The notes beneath the pieces were generated by a model. The model saw only the letters and a list, made by a program, of their open reading frames with translations. It searched no databases and was not told the DNA's origin. This document shows, piece by piece, positions 9,639 through 19,498 of a stretch of 64,000 nt of DNA. Location of the stretch: assembly GCF_000763495.1 (NCBI RefSeq), contig NZ_CP009576.1:2366001-2430000 (forward strand), given 5' to 3'. This stretch comes from Listeria ivanovii subsp. londoniensis (GTDB lineage: Bacteria; Bacillota; Bacilli; Lactobacillales; Listeriaceae). Made by a program: the position numbers and the translations under genes. The first letter of the stretch is position 1, and every line of letters begins with the position of its first letter.

Positions 9639-11645
9639 TCACCCCCTTTCAAGGATTTCAACAATGTTATTTTTGTTAGTAGAAACTAAAATTTCTGCTA
9701 ATTTAGCTGGTTGTAAAAAAACTTCATTTAGTTTTAGTAACAATGGAATATGTTTATTTTGTTCGGATGGCGCGAGTGCAATCATCATTTTGACAAGCTG
9801 ATTATTAGGTGTTTTTGTAGCTGTTTTAAGAATCATTAGTTGAATATCTTGTTTTTTTGCACCACTGATGGGTTTAGCATGTGGCAAATAAATATTCGGA
9901 CCAATCATCATTTGCTCATAATTTTGATAGAATATTTCTTCACATGTGTTGATGTAACAGGAATCCACCGTTCCTCTTTCCAGCATTGGTGCGAACGCCG
10001 CTTGAACTAAATTTTCCCACTCGGAGGTGCTCTCTAAAAAATGAATTTGGTCTGCACCCATTTGCAGTTCTTTTGACTCTTCCTTCTCAGTTGGTAATTC
10101 TTTTTTATTAAAAAATGATTCTACTTTAGCTTGAACTAAGCGAATATTTTCTTCGGGAATTTCATCTTTTAGCATCGCGAGAAGTTCTTTTGTTTTTTTA
10201 TGGCTGTCCATTTCAATCGCTTTATCAACTTGTTCTCTTAGTATTTGGCGGCTGTCTTTACTTAGGATGGACGGAATAACAAAAATCGTTGCGTTACTTT
10301 GAACAGGAACGGTGGTAAAAATAAAATCGACATCTCTAGCAACTGTATTTAACTGCCTGACCGCATAAGCTCCTTGAAAATCGATATTTGGAAACATCAT
10401 TTTTAAGTTTTCAAGTAATAATTTAGAAATCGAAGTGCCGCTTTTACAAAGTACTACTGCTCGGAAAATGGGGTGCTTGGTTTCTTCAATTTGATACATC
10501 CAGCCAAGCACAATCATCGAGAGGTAGACAATTTCTTCCTCTGACCAAATATGTCCGACCAACTTTTCGAACGGTTTCGATGCCTTTGCTACAATATTAA
10601 ATGTTGGGGTGTATTCTTTAATAAATTGCTTTTTTAGTGGATTGTTAATTTGGAAACCTAGGATTGTTCGATAAATTGCTGGCCGGACATGTAAAATCAC
10701 TTTTTCTTTAAACTCATTTTTTTTAACAATTTCAATAGCAAAGTACATTTCAAGCAAACGAATAAATTCATCTACCGCATAGGAAATTTCTTCACTGTCT
10801 GAGAAATGAAGCGCCGATTCGACTAGATTAGATGCAAGGACTTGCAAAGATAAGTAAAGCAAATCATTTTCGCTTAAAAAGTCATAACCCCAGAACATTT
10901 CTTTCATAATTGGGAATTCGCGGGTGTTTTTAATGTCATACATCTCAATTTTAAAAGTCCACTTCTTTGTCGTAACTTTGGAGCGTTTGATGATTCCGTG
11001 GAGAATATAAGGTAATTCTTCCATTTGCTCATCTGTAAAAGTAATTTGGAGCTTACTTTCTACTTTCTCCAATCGTTTTCTCAATAAAAATACTTCATTT
11101 ACAGTAATTAACTTTTTTTCATCCAGTACAAACTTTCCGTATGGCGTCTGGATAACTTCGCGAATTAGTTCTGCAAGTAAATTACGAATCAAAAATTCTG
11201 AACCCGTAACCGCATAACCATCTTTTCGCGAATAATCTAATTGGATTTCAAATTCATGTAAGTTTTCTTTAATACTCCTTACATCGGTTAACATCGTATT
11301 TTTACTTACATAAACATACTCTGCCAGTGCTCCTAGAGACATATAATGATTATGCAGTAATAATTTAATCATAATCAGTTTGCGACGGATATTAACTTCA
11401 TAAAAAGAAAATAACTGTTGCTCTTCAGCAGTTAACAACCGGTAACAAGCTTCCCTACAGGCATCGGTAACAAAAATCATGTCATGGTCAATCAAAATTG
11501 GTTCTGACTTTAGTAGATGGTTTATTTGTGTAATCTGTGTGCTAATCGCTTCTTTTGATACTTTGAAATTTTTGGACACATTTTTTAGATTCACTTGTCG
11601 ATTTAAGAGCAGATAAGTAATTAATTCCTTACAATTCTGTTCCAT
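9639..11645 (-). CDS. PRD-containing transcriptional regulator with EIIB- and EIIA-like domains
   Basis: A 668-residue PTS-controlled regulator of the MtlR/ManR/LicR class. Order: N-terminal helix-turn-helix region (about 1-130), two PRD domains (about 180-400), an EIIB-like domain with Cys in VVLCKSGTS, and a C-terminal EIIA-like domain with His in YLPHAKP. Such proteins activate their operon when the PRDs are phosphorylated by HPr and the sugar-specific EII is dephosphorylated. It is the first gene of the galactitol-type operon, 7 bases before the IIA gene, so it should regulate its own transcript. GGGAGGGG precedes the ATG. Confidence 0.92.
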   Translation of the reverse strand: MEQNCKELITYLLLNRQVNLKNVSKNFKVSKEAISTQITQINHLLKSEPILIDHDMIFVTDACREACYRLLTAEEQQLFSFYEVNIRRKLIMIKLLLHNHYMSLGALAEYVYVSKNTMLTDVRSIKENLHEFEIQLDYSRKDGYAVTGSEFLIRNLLAELIREVIQTPYGKFVLDEKKLITVNEVFLLRKRLEKVESKLQITFTDEQMEELPYILHGIIKRSKVTTKKWTFKIEMYDIKNTREFPIMKEMFWGYDFLSENDLLYLSLQVLASNLVESALHFSDSEEISYAVDEFIRLLEMYFAIEIVKKNEFKEKVILHVRPAIYRTILGFQINNPLKKQFIKEYTPTFNIVAKASKPFEKLVGHIWSEEEIVYLSMIVLGWMYQIEETKHPIFRAVVLCKSGTSISKLLLENLKMMFPNIDFQGAYAVRQLNTVARDVDFIFTTVPVQSNATIFVIPSILSKDSRQILREQVDKAIEMDSHKKTKELLAMLKDEIPEENIRLVQAKVESFFNKKELPTEKEESKELQMGADQIHFLESTSEWENLVQAAFAPMLERGTVDSCYINTCEEIFYQNYEQMMIGPNIYLPHAKPISGAKKQDIQLMILKTATKTPNNQLVKMMIALAPSEQNKHIPLLLKLNEVFLQPAKLAEILVSTNKNNIVEILERG

Positions 11646-11703
11646 CTACTTTCCCCTCCCTTAATTTAATAGTAAATGATAACCCTTACATAAAAATGCT
11701 TAT

Positions 11704-11745
11704 TCATCACAACTTATCTTTTGGCAGAAAGAATTATTGTGATGA
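11704..11745. promoter_or_regulatory. Inverted repeat upstream of the galactitol-type operon
   Basis: TCATCACAA (11704-11712) and TTGTGATGA (11737-11745) form a perfect 9-base inverted repeat with a 24-base spacer, about 60 bases before the regulator's start. It could be the activator binding site. I found no convincing -35/-10 pair here. Confidence 0.4.
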
Positions 11746-11821
11746 GTTATTTTTCAAGGTTACTTTTTATTATAGATTAGAAGAATTTTAGGGAACAGAT
11801 GAAAAAGGTCACTTAAACAAC

Positions 11822-11849
11822 AAAAAACCCCAAAAATATTTTTTAGGGT
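11822..11849 (-). terminator. pdxR terminator
   Basis: On the minus strand, CCCTAAAAAATATTTTTGGGG folds into an AT-rich hairpin capped by C/G pairs and is followed by TTTTTTG, immediately after the pdxR stop. Confidence 0.65.
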
Positions 11850-13283
11850 CTACTGTTTTTCCAGTATAATTCTTTTTATAATTTGTGCAACCTCGGTGGC
11901 TTCTCGTTCACTCAACCTGGCAAAAGTAATTCGTATCATTGGTTCTTTTACACCAAATAGAAATCCTGGCATAATAAGTAAATTGTTATTTGCAAAAACA
12001 TCAAAATCACGAATTGAGCGGAACTCCACCGGTAATTTTACCCACAAATGAAAACCACCTTCTGGCTTATTGTAAATCAGTTTATTAGGTAAGGTTTCTT
12101 CCAGTGCAGCGACTAAATAGCTCCTACGCTCTAATAAAATTTGCTGTAATTGTTTTAAGTGAGCATCGTATCCGACTGTATTTAAAACTGCATTTGCTAA
12201 CACTTGCGGGAAAATACTCAATCCAAAGTCCATTTCATTTCTAGCGAGCGCAAGCCGTTCTATTACTGCAGCTGGTCCAATTAGCCAACCAATCCTCGTC
12301 GTTGATCCCATAATTTTTGAAAGCGAACCAATATATAAAACATTATCCGCATCTAGTTGTTTGAGTGGCACAGGAATAGTTGCATCTAAGGCAGCAAGCT
12401 CTGAAAATGGATCATCTTCTACAATCGGTATTTGCAAATGAGCGCAGACTTTCACCAGTTCCTTTCTTCGCTGTAAACTCATTACTAGTCCTGTTGGATT
12501 TTGGAAGGTTGGATTTACAAAAACCATTTTCACACGATGTTTATGATATAACTCTTTTAATTCTGAAATAACAACGCCCTCCGCATCCATTGGCAAAGCA
12601 AAAATTCTTAATCCCGCTGATTGAAATAAGGATAAGGAATAAAAGTAAGAAGGCGACTCAATCGCAACTGCATCACCAGGTTTTAATAAGCATTGTGTAA
12701 TCAAAAACAAGGCTTGCTGGGCACCAGATGTTACCAAAATTTGTTCTGATCTAGTTTTTAAACCGTACGAAGTTTTCATTTGTTGTTCAATCGTTACTCG
12801 AAGTGGCTGATATCCTGCTGCATCCTCTAGCTGTTCTTCTGCAATAAATGACTGCCAAGAAAGGCTTGGTGTTTCTAATTTTGGTGTCATTTCTAGTGGG
12901 AGTTCCCCAGTTGCCGCATCAATTACTTTAGCCGAAAGATCCTTTTCCATTATTCCAGCTTGTCGCGCATAAGGAACACTTGGCGTAAAACCACCTTGCG
13001 TTAAATAGTGGCGCCAATTGGTAGACTGCCCCGCAAAAAGCCCCCATTTTTCAGCGTTAACGATTGTACCACTTCCTTGCTTTCTAACGATGACAGCTCG
13101 AGCGGTTAATTCATCCAGTGCACGCACAACCGTAGACCGGTTCACGCCAAGGATAGCAGCAAGTTTTCTTTCGGGTGGTAATTTTTCTTCAGGTAAAAGC
13201 TCCCCGTTCATAATTTTTGTTTCAATTAAATCAACTATTTGTAAATAAATCGGTAATTTTGAATCAGTAGTTAGGCGCCACAT
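11850..13283 (-). CDS. pdxR: MocR/GntR regulator of vitamin B6 synthesis
   Basis: A 477-residue MocR-type regulator: a GntR winged helix at about 1-70 ([23 protein letters not shown]) fused to a fold-type-I aminotransferase-like domain that binds PLP. The lysine motif [14 protein letters not shown] is around residues 320-335. PdxR proteins activate pdxST when PLP is low. It is divergent from pdxS with 126 bases between starts, and an inverted repeat lies in that gap. GGAGG precedes the ATG. This protein type is known in Listeria as the activator of pdxST; the context here agrees exactly. Confidence 0.92.
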   Translation of the reverse strand: MWRLTTDSKLPIYLQIVDLIETKIMNGELLPEEKLPPERKLAAILGVNRSTVVRALDELTARAVIVRKQGSGTIVNAEKWGLFAGQSTNWRHYLTQGGFTPSVPYARQAGIMEKDLSAKVIDAATGELPLEMTPKLETPSLSWQSFIAEEQLEDAAGYQPLRVTIEQQMKTSYGLKTRSEQILVTSGAQQALFLITQCLLKPGDAVAIESPSYFYSLSLFQSAGLRIFALPMDAEGVVISELKELYHKHRVKMVFVNPTFQNPTGLVMSLQRRKELVKVCAHLQIPIVEDDPFSELAALDATIPVPLKQLDADNVLYIGSLSKIMGSTTRIGWLIGPAAVIERLALARNEMDFGLSIFPQVLANAVLNTVGYDAHLKQLQQILLERRSYLVAALEETLPNKLIYNKPEGGFHLWVKLPVEFRSIRDFDVFANNNLLIMPGFLFGVKEPMIRITFARLSEREATEVAQIIKRIILEKQ

Positions 13284-13306
13284 TCGTTTTTATTCCTCCC
13301 ACTAAA

Positions 13307-13370
13307 ATTGGATGGAGAAAATAACATCCAATTGGCCGTTTGTAAGAAATGGCTTTTAGCTTATCATAAT
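13307..13370. promoter_or_regulatory. pdxR-pdxS divergent control region with PdxR-like operator
   Basis: ATTGGATG (13307-13314) and CATCCAAT (13325-13332) are a perfect 8-base inverted repeat with a 10-base spacer. ATTGG recurs directly at 13331-13335. A possible pdxS promoter follows: TTGTAA at 13340-13345 and TATCAT at 13362-13367, 16 bases apart. An operator just upstream of the -35 suits an activator of pdxS that also represses its own gene. Confidence 0.6.
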
Positions 13371-13409
13371 AATCAGGTAATTTCAATTAAGTTGATGGAG
13401 GTTGTTCCT

Positions 13410-14297
13410 ATGGAGAAAAAAGTTGGTACAGATAGAGTAAAACGCGGAATGGCGCAAATGCAAAAAGGCGGCGTCATTATGGATGTTGTTAATGCAGAAC
13501 AAGCAAAAATTGCCGAAGCTGCTGGTGCAGTTGCAGTTATGGCACTTGAACGTGTTCCTTCCGATATCCGTGCGGCGGGTGGAGTAGCTCGTATGGCAGA
13601 TCCTCGCATAGTAGAAGATGTCATGAATGCTGTTTCCATTCCTGTTATGGCAAAAGCGCGAATTGGTCATATTACGGAAGCTCGTGCTTTAGAAGCAATG
13701 GGTGTTGATTATATCGATGAAAGTGAAGTATTAACTCCTGCTGATGATGAATTTCATTTGTTAAAATCAGATTTTACTGTTCCATTCGTATGTGGTTGCC
13801 GTGATATCGGGGAAGCATTGCGTCGAATTGGTGAAGGAGCTGCGATGCTTCGTACTAAAGGGGAACCTGGAACTGGCAATATCGTGGAAGCTGTCCGTCA
13901 TATGCGCCAAGTAAACAGCCAAATCCGTCAAATTGCTAGTATGACAGATGATGAATTAATGGTTGCAGCAAAGAATTTCGGTGCTCCTTATGAATTAATC
14001 AAAGAAATTAAAACACTTGGTAAACTTCCAGTTGTTAATTTTGCTGCTGGTGGAATCGCTACTCCGGCTGACGCAGCGTTAATGATGGAACTAGGAGCTG
14101 ATGGCGTTTTCGTAGGTTCTGGTATTTTCAAATCCGATAATCCAGCTAAATTTGCCAATGCGATTGTCCAAGCAACGACTTATTATACGGATTATGAATT
14201 AATCGGCAAACTTTCGAAAGAGTTAGGTTCGCCGATGAAAGGAATCGAAATGTCCCGCCTTAATCCAGAAGATCGCATGCAAGATCGGAGTTTTTAA
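13410..14297 (+). CDS. pdxS: Pyridoxal 5'-phosphate synthase, PdxS subunit
   Basis: Lyase subunit that builds PLP from ribose 5-phosphate, glyceraldehyde 3-phosphate and the ammonia supplied by PdxT. It has 295 residues from [16 protein letters not shown]. The catalytic lysine lies in MAKARIGH and phosphate-binding glycines in [15 protein letters not shown]. The ATG at 13410 has GGAGG about 9 bases before it. An upstream extension of 34 codons would run through the operator and promoter and is rejected. pdxT follows after 1 base. Confidence 0.97.
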   Translation: MEKKVGTDRVKRGMAQMQKGGVIMDVVNAEQAKIAEAAGAVAVMALERVPSDIRAAGGVARMADPRIVEDVMNAVSIPVMAKARIGHITEARALEAMGVDYIDESEVLTPADDEFHLLKSDFTVPFVCGCRDIGEALRRIGEGAAMLRTKGEPGTGNIVEAVRHMRQVNSQIRQIASMTDDELMVAAKNFGAPYELIKEIKTLGKLPVVNFAAGGIATPADAALMMELGADGVFVGSGIFKSDNPAKFANAIVQATTYYTDYELIGKLSKELGSPMKGIEMSRLNPEDRMQDRSF

Positions 14298-14298
14298 T

Positions 14299-14865
14299 AT
14301 GAAAACAATCGGTGTTCTTGCAATTCAAGGAGCTGTTGATGAACATGTGCGCATGATTAAATCTGCTGGTGCTATTCCTACAAAAGTAAAGCACGCAAGC
14401 GATTTTGCTAAACTTGATGGTCTTATTTTACCTGGTGGAGAAAGTACGACGATGCGCAAAATAATGAAGCATTACGACTTAATGGAACCTGTCAGAGCAT
14501 TTGCGAAAGATGGGAAAGCAATTTTTGGTACTTGTGCTGGACTTGTTCTTTTATCCAAAGAAATTGAGAGTGGCGAAGAGAGTTTAGGCCTTATTGATGC
14601 AACTGCTGTCCGTAATGGCTTTGGACGGCAGAAAGAAAGCTTTGAAGTTGAGTTACCTGTTGAAGTATTTGGATCAACTTCTTTTGAAGCAGTATTCATC
14701 CGTGCTCCTTATTTAACAGCCCCAAGCAAAAATGTCACTGTGCTAGCAACGATGGATGATAGGATTGTAGCAGCAAGACAAGATAAAATATTAGTAACAG
14801 CCTTCCATCCTGAATTAACAGATGATAATCGCTGGATGCGTTACTTTTTAGAAAAAATCGTATAA
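14299..14865 (+). CDS. pdxT: Pyridoxal 5'-phosphate synthase glutaminase, PdxT subunit
   Basis: Class I glutaminase that releases ammonia from glutamine and channels it to PdxS. The 188-residue protein has LPGGEST near residue 50, the nucleophile cysteine in GTCAGLVLL near 79, and the His/Glu pair in FHPELTDD near the C-terminus. It begins 1 base after pdxS, using CGGAG inside the pdxS end. A strong terminator follows, so pdxST is a two-gene operon. Confidence 0.97.
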   Translation: MKTIGVLAIQGAVDEHVRMIKSAGAIPTKVKHASDFAKLDGLILPGGESTTMRKIMKHYDLMEPVRAFAKDGKAIFGTCAGLVLLSKEIESGEESLGLIDATAVRNGFGRQKESFEVELPVEVFGSTSFEAVFIRAPYLTAPSKNVTVLATMDDRIVAARQDKILVTAFHPELTDDNRWMRYFLEKIV

Positions 14866-14900
14866 AAAAACAGTAGACTCACGCGAGTCTACTGTTTTTT
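14864..14900. terminator. Bidirectional terminator between pdxT and pta
   Basis: ACAGTAGACTC pairs with GAGTCTACTGT over a 4-base loop, with A and T runs on the two sides. It separates convergent pdxST and pta. Confidence 0.93.
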
Positions 14901-14905
14901 GCTAA

Positions 14906-15883
14906 TTATTTGTTTACTGCTTGAGCGGCAGTAATTAGTGTTAAATTATAAACATCGTCTGTATTACAGCCACGAGACAAGTCATTAACCGGCGCATTTA
15001 AACCTTGTAAAATCGGGCCAACTGCTTCAAAATTACCTAAACGTTGCGCAATTTTATAGCCAATATTTCCTGCTTCTAAACTCGGGAAGATGAATACATT
15101 CGCGTCCCCTTTAATAACAGAACCTGGTGCTTTTTTCTCAGCAACAGTAGGAACAAATGCTGCATCAAATTGGAATTCGCCATCAAGTGTAAGTTCTGGC
15201 GCTTTTTCTTTTGCAAGTGCAGTTGCTTCTACAACTTTTTCTGTCTCATCGGATTTTGCAGAGCCTTTTGTTGAGAAACTTAACATAGCAACACGTGGAT
15301 CAATACCGAAGATTGCCGCCGTTTCCGCACTAACAATGGCATTCTCAGCTAAGTCTGCTGCAACTGGTGCGATATTGATTGCTACATCACTGAATAAGTA
15401 GCGTTCTTCCCCACGAACCATAATCATTGCCCCAGCCACTTTACTTACGCCTGGTTTTGTTTTAATAATTTGTAGTGCTGGACGAACTGTGTCGCCTGTA
15501 GAATGAGCCGCACCACTTACTAATCCTTCTGCTTTACCTGTGTATACAAGCATAGTTCCAAAATAGTTTGGATCTGCAAGCATTTTACGAGCAGCTTCTT
15601 CGGTTGCTTTACCTTTACGGCGTTCCACAAATGCAGCCACTAATTCATCAAAAAGTGGATCAGTTGCAGGTTCATGAATAGCGATTCCTTCAACAGAAAC
15701 ACCAATTTCTTTCGCTACTGCTTCTACTTCGCTTTTATTTCCAAGTAAAATCGGTGTAACAATGTTTTCTTTTTTTAGTCGTGCAGCTGCTCCAACGATA
15801 CGTTCATCCGTACCTTCTGGAAGTACAATGCGCACGTTTTTCCCAGTAACTTGTCCTTTAATCGTAGTAAATAAATCACTCAT
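14906..15883 (-). CDS. pta: Phosphate acetyltransferase
   Basis: Interconverts acetyl-CoA and acetyl phosphate; with acetate kinase it makes ATP and acetate during overflow metabolism. The 325-residue length is that of the short, single-domain Gram-positive enzyme. Conserved blocks include VLPEGTDERIVGAA, GLVSGAAHSTGDTVRPALQ and FPSLEAGNIGYK. GGAGG lies about 9 bases before the ATG. It is monocistronic. No cre-like site was recognised in the upstream region. Confidence 0.97.
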   Translation of the reverse strand: MSDLFTTIKGQVTGKNVRIVLPEGTDERIVGAAARLKKENIVTPILLGNKSEVEAVAKEIGVSVEGIAIHEPATDPLFDELVAAFVERRKGKATEEAARKMLADPNYFGTMLVYTGKAEGLVSGAAHSTGDTVRPALQIIKTKPGVSKVAGAMIMVRGEERYLFSDVAINIAPVAADLAENAIVSAETAAIFGIDPRVAMLSFSTKGSAKSDETEKVVEATALAKEKAPELTLDGEFQFDAAFVPTVAEKKAPGSVIKGDANVFIFPSLEAGNIGYKIAQRLGNFEAVGPILQGLNAPVNDLSRGCNTDDVYNLTLITAAQAVNK

Positions 15884-16113
15884 GTGTTATTTTCCTCCAT
15901 TAATATAAAATGTTATAGATACTATTTTACTATAAAAACAAGCAACTTGATAGGTAAAAACCGATTAAAAACAGCTCTGGCACTTATTTCCGTGTATCAA
16001 TACAGACGTAAAAAGGCATGACATTAAGACAAAAGAGCTATCCCTTGTTAGGAAATTTTTTTGCTGTTATACCCTACTATTTTGGTGTATAGCAAATTAA
16101 ATTGAAAAAAAGC
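15884..16113. other. pta-feoA intergenic region
   Basis: This AT-rich stretch should hold the pta promoter on the minus strand. TTACCT and TATAGT can be paired at 17 bases, but other readings are possible. An imperfect inverted repeat at about 16049-16097 (TTGCTGTTATACC against GGTGTATAGCAA) has T residues on the wrong side for a terminator. I see no gene. Confidence 0.4.
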
Positions 16114-16166
16114 TTCATATTAAATTGCATTCGTGATAAAATGAACATAGTTGATAATGATTATCA
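16114..16166 (+). promoter_or_regulatory. feoAB promoter and Fur box
   Basis: TTCATA (16114-16119) and TAAAAT (16137-16142) are spaced by 17 bases. At 16152-16166, TGATAATGATTATCA is a perfect 7-1-7 Fur box covering the region just after the start of transcription. Fur with Fe(II) should repress here, giving expression under iron limitation. Confidence 0.88.
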
Positions 16167-16203
16167 TATTCATTACATATTTTAAAAGGAGGCCTGTTTG
16201 ATT

Positions 16204-16431
16204 ATGCAATTAAATGAAACTTCCATTGGTGATAAAGTTCGAATTTCCGAGTTAAAACTTGAAAATTCGATGCTTAAACGTCGCCTACTCGCGCTTGGTT
16301 GCGATGAGGGTTGTGAAATTTGTATCAAACAAAAAGGATTATTTGGCGGACCGTATACGTTTGAAACAAAAGGACAATATATTAGTATCAGGCAATGCGA
16401 TGCTTGTGCCATTGTGGTGGAACGCAGATGA
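16204..16431 (+). CDS. feoA: Ferrous iron transport protein A
   Basis: Small SH3-like cytosolic protein needed for FeoB activity. It has 75 residues from the ATG at 16204. [24 protein letters not shown] is the typical FeoA core, split here only by my quotation. AAAGGAGG ends at 16192: a TTG at 16198 is 5 bases away and the ATG 11 bases away, so a 77-residue product from TTG is equally possible. It overlaps feoB by 4 bases (ATGA), giving translational coupling. Confidence 0.92.
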   Translation: MQLNETSIGDKVRISELKLENSMLKRRLLALGCDEGCEICIKQKGLFGGPYTFETKGQYISIRQCDACAIVVERR

Positions 16432-18422
16432 GTCAAAATACGTTTTGTTTACTAGGAAATCCAAATACAGGAAAAACATCTCTATTTAATGCACTAACTG
16501 GCTCTTATGAATATGTTGGAAACTGGAGCGGAGTAACGGTTGAAAAAAAAGTTGGAACCTTGCGTTCGAAAACGGGTAAACTAATTGATTTACCAGGGGT
16601 TTATGATTTAAATCCGATTTCCCGAGACGAGACAGTTGTTACACGTTTTTTATTAGAAGAAAAATTTGATTGTATGTTAAATATTGTCGATTCTTCGCAA
16701 ATTGAGCGAAACTTAAATTTAACGATTCAATTGCTTGAGTTTGGTGCCCCTGTTGTTATGGGACTAAATATGATTGATGTCGCAGCAGGTCGAGGCATTC
16801 ATTTAAACATTCAAAATCTCGCTAAAAAACTCCGGATTCCGATTTTACCAGTCGTTGCTAGATCTGGCAAAGGAACCGATGATATTTTAACGACATTGTC
16901 CGAAAAACACGTCGCACCAGCGATTCCACTAGTTTTACCGTACGGGCAACAAGCTGAAAAAGCCATTAGCGACATTCAAAATTTAACAAAAGATTTAATC
17001 CCTGCAAAACAGTCTCGGTGGCTGGCTGTACAATTTCTTTCAAAAAATGAAGTTACGGAAGAATTCTTAGCGACTAATTATGCTTTTGAACAACTTGTTT
17101 CCATTCGAAGTGAGCTCGAGGAAGCGCTTGATGACAAACTAGAAAATCATTTTCACCAAGTTCGTGTTACTTATATTCAAGATATTTGTTTGACTTCCGT
17201 TGAATACACACGCACTTCTGATATCCCGCTATCTGACAAACTAGATAAAATTTTCACGCATAAATGGTTAGGAATCCCCATTTTCTTAGGGATTATGTGG
17301 TTGATTTTCCAAATAACCTTTACTTGGGTTGGCGCCCCGCTGTCTGACTTACTTGACGGCTTTATCGGCGGCACGTTTACTGACTTTGTAACATCGTTTT
17401 TAAATACCATTGGTGCATCTGGTTTTATTATTGACTTGATTGCGGATGGAATTATCGCTGGTGTTGGTGGCGTTCTCGTTTTTGTTCCGCAAATTTTAGT
17501 CATCTTTTTCTTCATATCTGTCCTAGAAGATTCCGGTTATATGGCGCGAATTGCCGTTGTGATGGACCGTGTCATGGAAATATTTGGTCTTAACGGAAAA
17601 GCATTTATCCCAATGATTATTGGTTTTGGTTGTAACGTTCCTGGAATTATGGCAGCAAGATCCATTGAGGAATCCAAAGAACGTATGCTCACGATTCTTG
17701 TTTCTCCTTTTATGTCATGTTCGGCACGCCTTCCAGTATATGCACTTTTCGTCGGCGTATTCTTTGAGCAGTATCAAGCGCTGGTCGTTCTTTCACTTTA
17801 TGTCATTGGTATTTTAATGGCGCTAATCGTCACTAAGATTCTTTCTAAAACACTGCTTAAAAAAGATAATTCCGTATTCGTCGTGGAGCTACCACCTTAC
17901 CGTCTCCCTTCACTAAGAACATTATGGCGTAGCACTTGGGAAAAAGGAAAAGGATTTTTACGCAAAGCAGGAACATTTATTTTTGCCGGTTCGGTGATTA
18001 TTTGGTTACTCAATTATGCTGGTCCTTCTGGTTTTGGCGTTCCGATGGGAGAAAGTTTCTTAGCAATTATCGGCGGTGTCCTTGCACCACTACTCGTTCC
18101 ACTTGGTTTTGGAACTTGGCAAGCTGGGGCAACACTGATTCCCGGATTTTTAGCAAAAGAAGTCGTTGTTTCCACGATGGCAATTATTTATGCAGTTGGG
18201 GAAAGCTCGATGGGGAGTGTGGTTAGTACGTTCTATACCCCGCTATCCGCTTACTGCTTTATGTTATTTATTCTTTTATACATTCCTTGTCTGGCAACGG
18301 TCGCTGCAATTCGAAAAGAAACTAGTTCGTGGAAATGGACTGCCTTCTCTGTCGCCTATCCACTTGTAACAGCATATGTACTTGTATTTCTTGTCTATCA
18401 AATTGGTAGTTTGTTCATTTAA
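16428..18422 (+). CDS. feoB: Ferrous iron transporter FeoB
   Basis: Membrane Fe(II) importer with an N-terminal G-protein domain. The 664-residue protein starts at the ATG overlapping the feoA stop. The P-loop GNPNTGKTS is at residues 10-18, the switch II motif DLPG follows, and NMIDV is at the G4 position. The C-terminal half has two Gate-type pore regions with [13 protein letters not shown] and a later [12 protein letters not shown] reading from 16395 would add 11 residues inside feoA without a ribosome site and is rejected. A small Cys-rich gene follows after 14 bases. Confidence 0.96.
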   Translation: MSQNTFCLLGNPNTGKTSLFNALTGSYEYVGNWSGVTVEKKVGTLRSKTGKLIDLPGVYDLNPISRDETVVTRFLLEEKFDCMLNIVDSSQIERNLNLTIQLLEFGAPVVMGLNMIDVAAGRGIHLNIQNLAKKLRIPILPVVARSGKGTDDILTTLSEKHVAPAIPLVLPYGQQAEKAISDIQNLTKDLIPAKQSRWLAVQFLSKNEVTEEFLATNYAFEQLVSIRSELEEALDDKLENHFHQVRVTYIQDICLTSVEYTRTSDIPLSDKLDKIFTHKWLGIPIFLGIMWLIFQITFTWVGAPLSDLLDGFIGGTFTDFVTSFLNTIGASGFIIDLIADGIIAGVGGVLVFVPQILVIFFFISVLEDSGYMARIAVVMDRVMEIFGLNGKAFIPMIIGFGCNVPGIMAARSIEESKERMLTILVSPFMSCSARLPVYALFVGVFFEQYQALVVLSLYVIGILMALIVTKILSKTLLKKDNSVFVVELPPYRLPSLRTLWRSTWEKGKGFLRKAGTFIFAGSVIIWLLNYAGPSGFGVPMGESFLAIIGGVLAPLLVPLGFGTWQAGATLIPGFLAKEVVVSTMAIIYAVGESSMGSVVSTFYTPLSAYCFMLFILLYIPCLATVAAIRKETSSWKWTAFSVAYPLVTAYVLVFLVYQIGSLFI

Positions 18423-18436
18423 GGAGGATATTTTAA

Positions 18437-18610
18437 ATGAGTATTATCGTTAACTTATTGCTCGGTGGCGCCATTTTCGGCTATACCATTTATGCGATTA
18501 TAAAATTTGTAAAACGTAGTAAAGAAGGCAAATGTGGCGGCTGCGAGTTGGAAAAAGCTTGTAACTGCGAATCTGAAGAACATACTAATTTGGATCATAT
18601 ATTTAAATGA
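18437..18610 (+). CDS. FeoB-associated Cys-rich membrane protein
   Basis: A 57-residue protein: one hydrophobic helix at about residues 3-23, then a basic stretch and a cytosolic tail with four cysteines in CGGC (33-36) and CNC (42-44). Such proteins are common at the 3' end of feoAB operons in Firmicutes and are thought to handle iron or redox near FeoB, possibly in place of FeoC; this role is not proven. AAGGAGG lies about 9 bases before the ATG. It is the last gene before the feo terminator. Confidence 0.85.
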   Translation: MSIIVNLLLGGAIFGYTIYAIIKFVKRSKEGKCGGCELEKACNCESEEHTNLDHIFK

Positions 18611-18650
18611 AAAAGAAGAGCTGAATGGATTTCATTTGGCTCTTCTTTTT
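18611..18650. terminator. feo operon terminator
   Basis: AAAAGAAGAGC pairs with GCTCTTCTTTT around a short interior loop, with A residues to the left and T residues to the right. The convergent phosphoesterase gene ends inside it, so it may work both ways. Confidence 0.85.
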
Positions 18651-19498
18651 CATTTAGGCTTAATCATCACTTCGACAATTTCATATGGATTTCCTAACCG
18701 CGGAAAGGCTTTTTGGTGAAAACTTCCGGCTCCTAAACCTGCGGATATAATCATCGTTTTTCCGTCTTTCGTATGTTCACCGTATACAAATTCAGGTAAT
18801 ATAAACCGTTGTGGTCCTGGCGCAATCGCTCCAATATTAGTAAAAGGAATCCGAACAATCCCACCGTGTGTATGGCCACTTAATGTTAAATCAAAGTCAT
18901 TTGCCACATAAAGCTCAAAATAATCTGGCATATGCGAAAGTAGTACTTGATAGTATTTAAAATTTTGTTGTTCTTTCAATTTTGCCAATCCTTCTTCATA
19001 ATAAGGATAATCATACGTCAAATTTGCACTACTCCGTAAACCAGACATTTGAAATTTTTGCCCGTCTACATCAATGGTCACAGTTTTATCTTCTAAATTA
19101 GTGACGCCAGCTTCTTCTAAAAACCGCTTATAGTCATCTTCGTACGCATCTTTAATATCGTATTCATGATTCCCTGGTGAAAAATAAACAGGAGCTATTG
19201 TTGTTAATTGCTTCACTAATGACTTTGGAATACTATCACCTTGCTCATCAAAGAGATCTCCGGTAATCGCAATTACATCTGGCTTCAATTCTTCCACCTT
19301 TGCTACAAGTTTACTATTATTTTCACCAAACTCACTAAAATGCAAATCAGATAATTGTACCAGCTTTATTTCTTTTTCGATTTTAGTGGATGTAACATCA
19401 TATTGCTTTACAGTCAACCGCGTTCCAGCAAACCACCCCACAACAAGTAAGGCAATCATCACACCCAATATAATAACCAACTTTATCTTCCTCGTCAT
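18650..19498 (-). CDS. Membrane-anchored metallophosphoesterase
   Basis: A calcineurin-like phosphoesterase of 282 residues with an N-terminal membrane helix (about 6-26). Metal-binding motifs occur in order: SDLHFS, GDLFDEQ, GNHEYD and SGHTHGG. The active domain probably faces outside, as in YkuE/YkoQ-type proteins of Bacillus. The ATG at 19498 has GAGGTG 6 bases upstream. A longer form from 19546 adds a charged stretch before the helix and includes the ribosome site, so it is rejected. Substrate unknown; single gene. Confidence 0.9.
   Translation of the reverse strand: MTRKIKLVIILGVMIALLVVGWFAGTRLTVKQYDVTSTKIEKEIKLVQLSDLHFSEFGENNSKLVAKVEELKPDVIAITGDLFDEQGDSIPKSLVKQLTTIAPVYFSPGNHEYDIKDAYEDDYKRFLEEAGVTNLEDKTVTIDVDGQKFQMSGLRSSANLTYDYPYYEEGLAKLKEQQNFKYYQVLLSHMPDYFELYVANDFDLTLSGHTHGGIVRIPFTNIGAIAPGPQRFILPEFVYGEHTKDGKTMIISAGLGAGSFHQKAFPRLGNPYEIVEVMIKPK

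Noticed and set aside
16049-16097. Terminator upstream of feoA
   Set aside because: The inverted repeat is imperfect and the T run is on the 5' side for the plus strand, so it does not form an intrinsic terminator in either direction.
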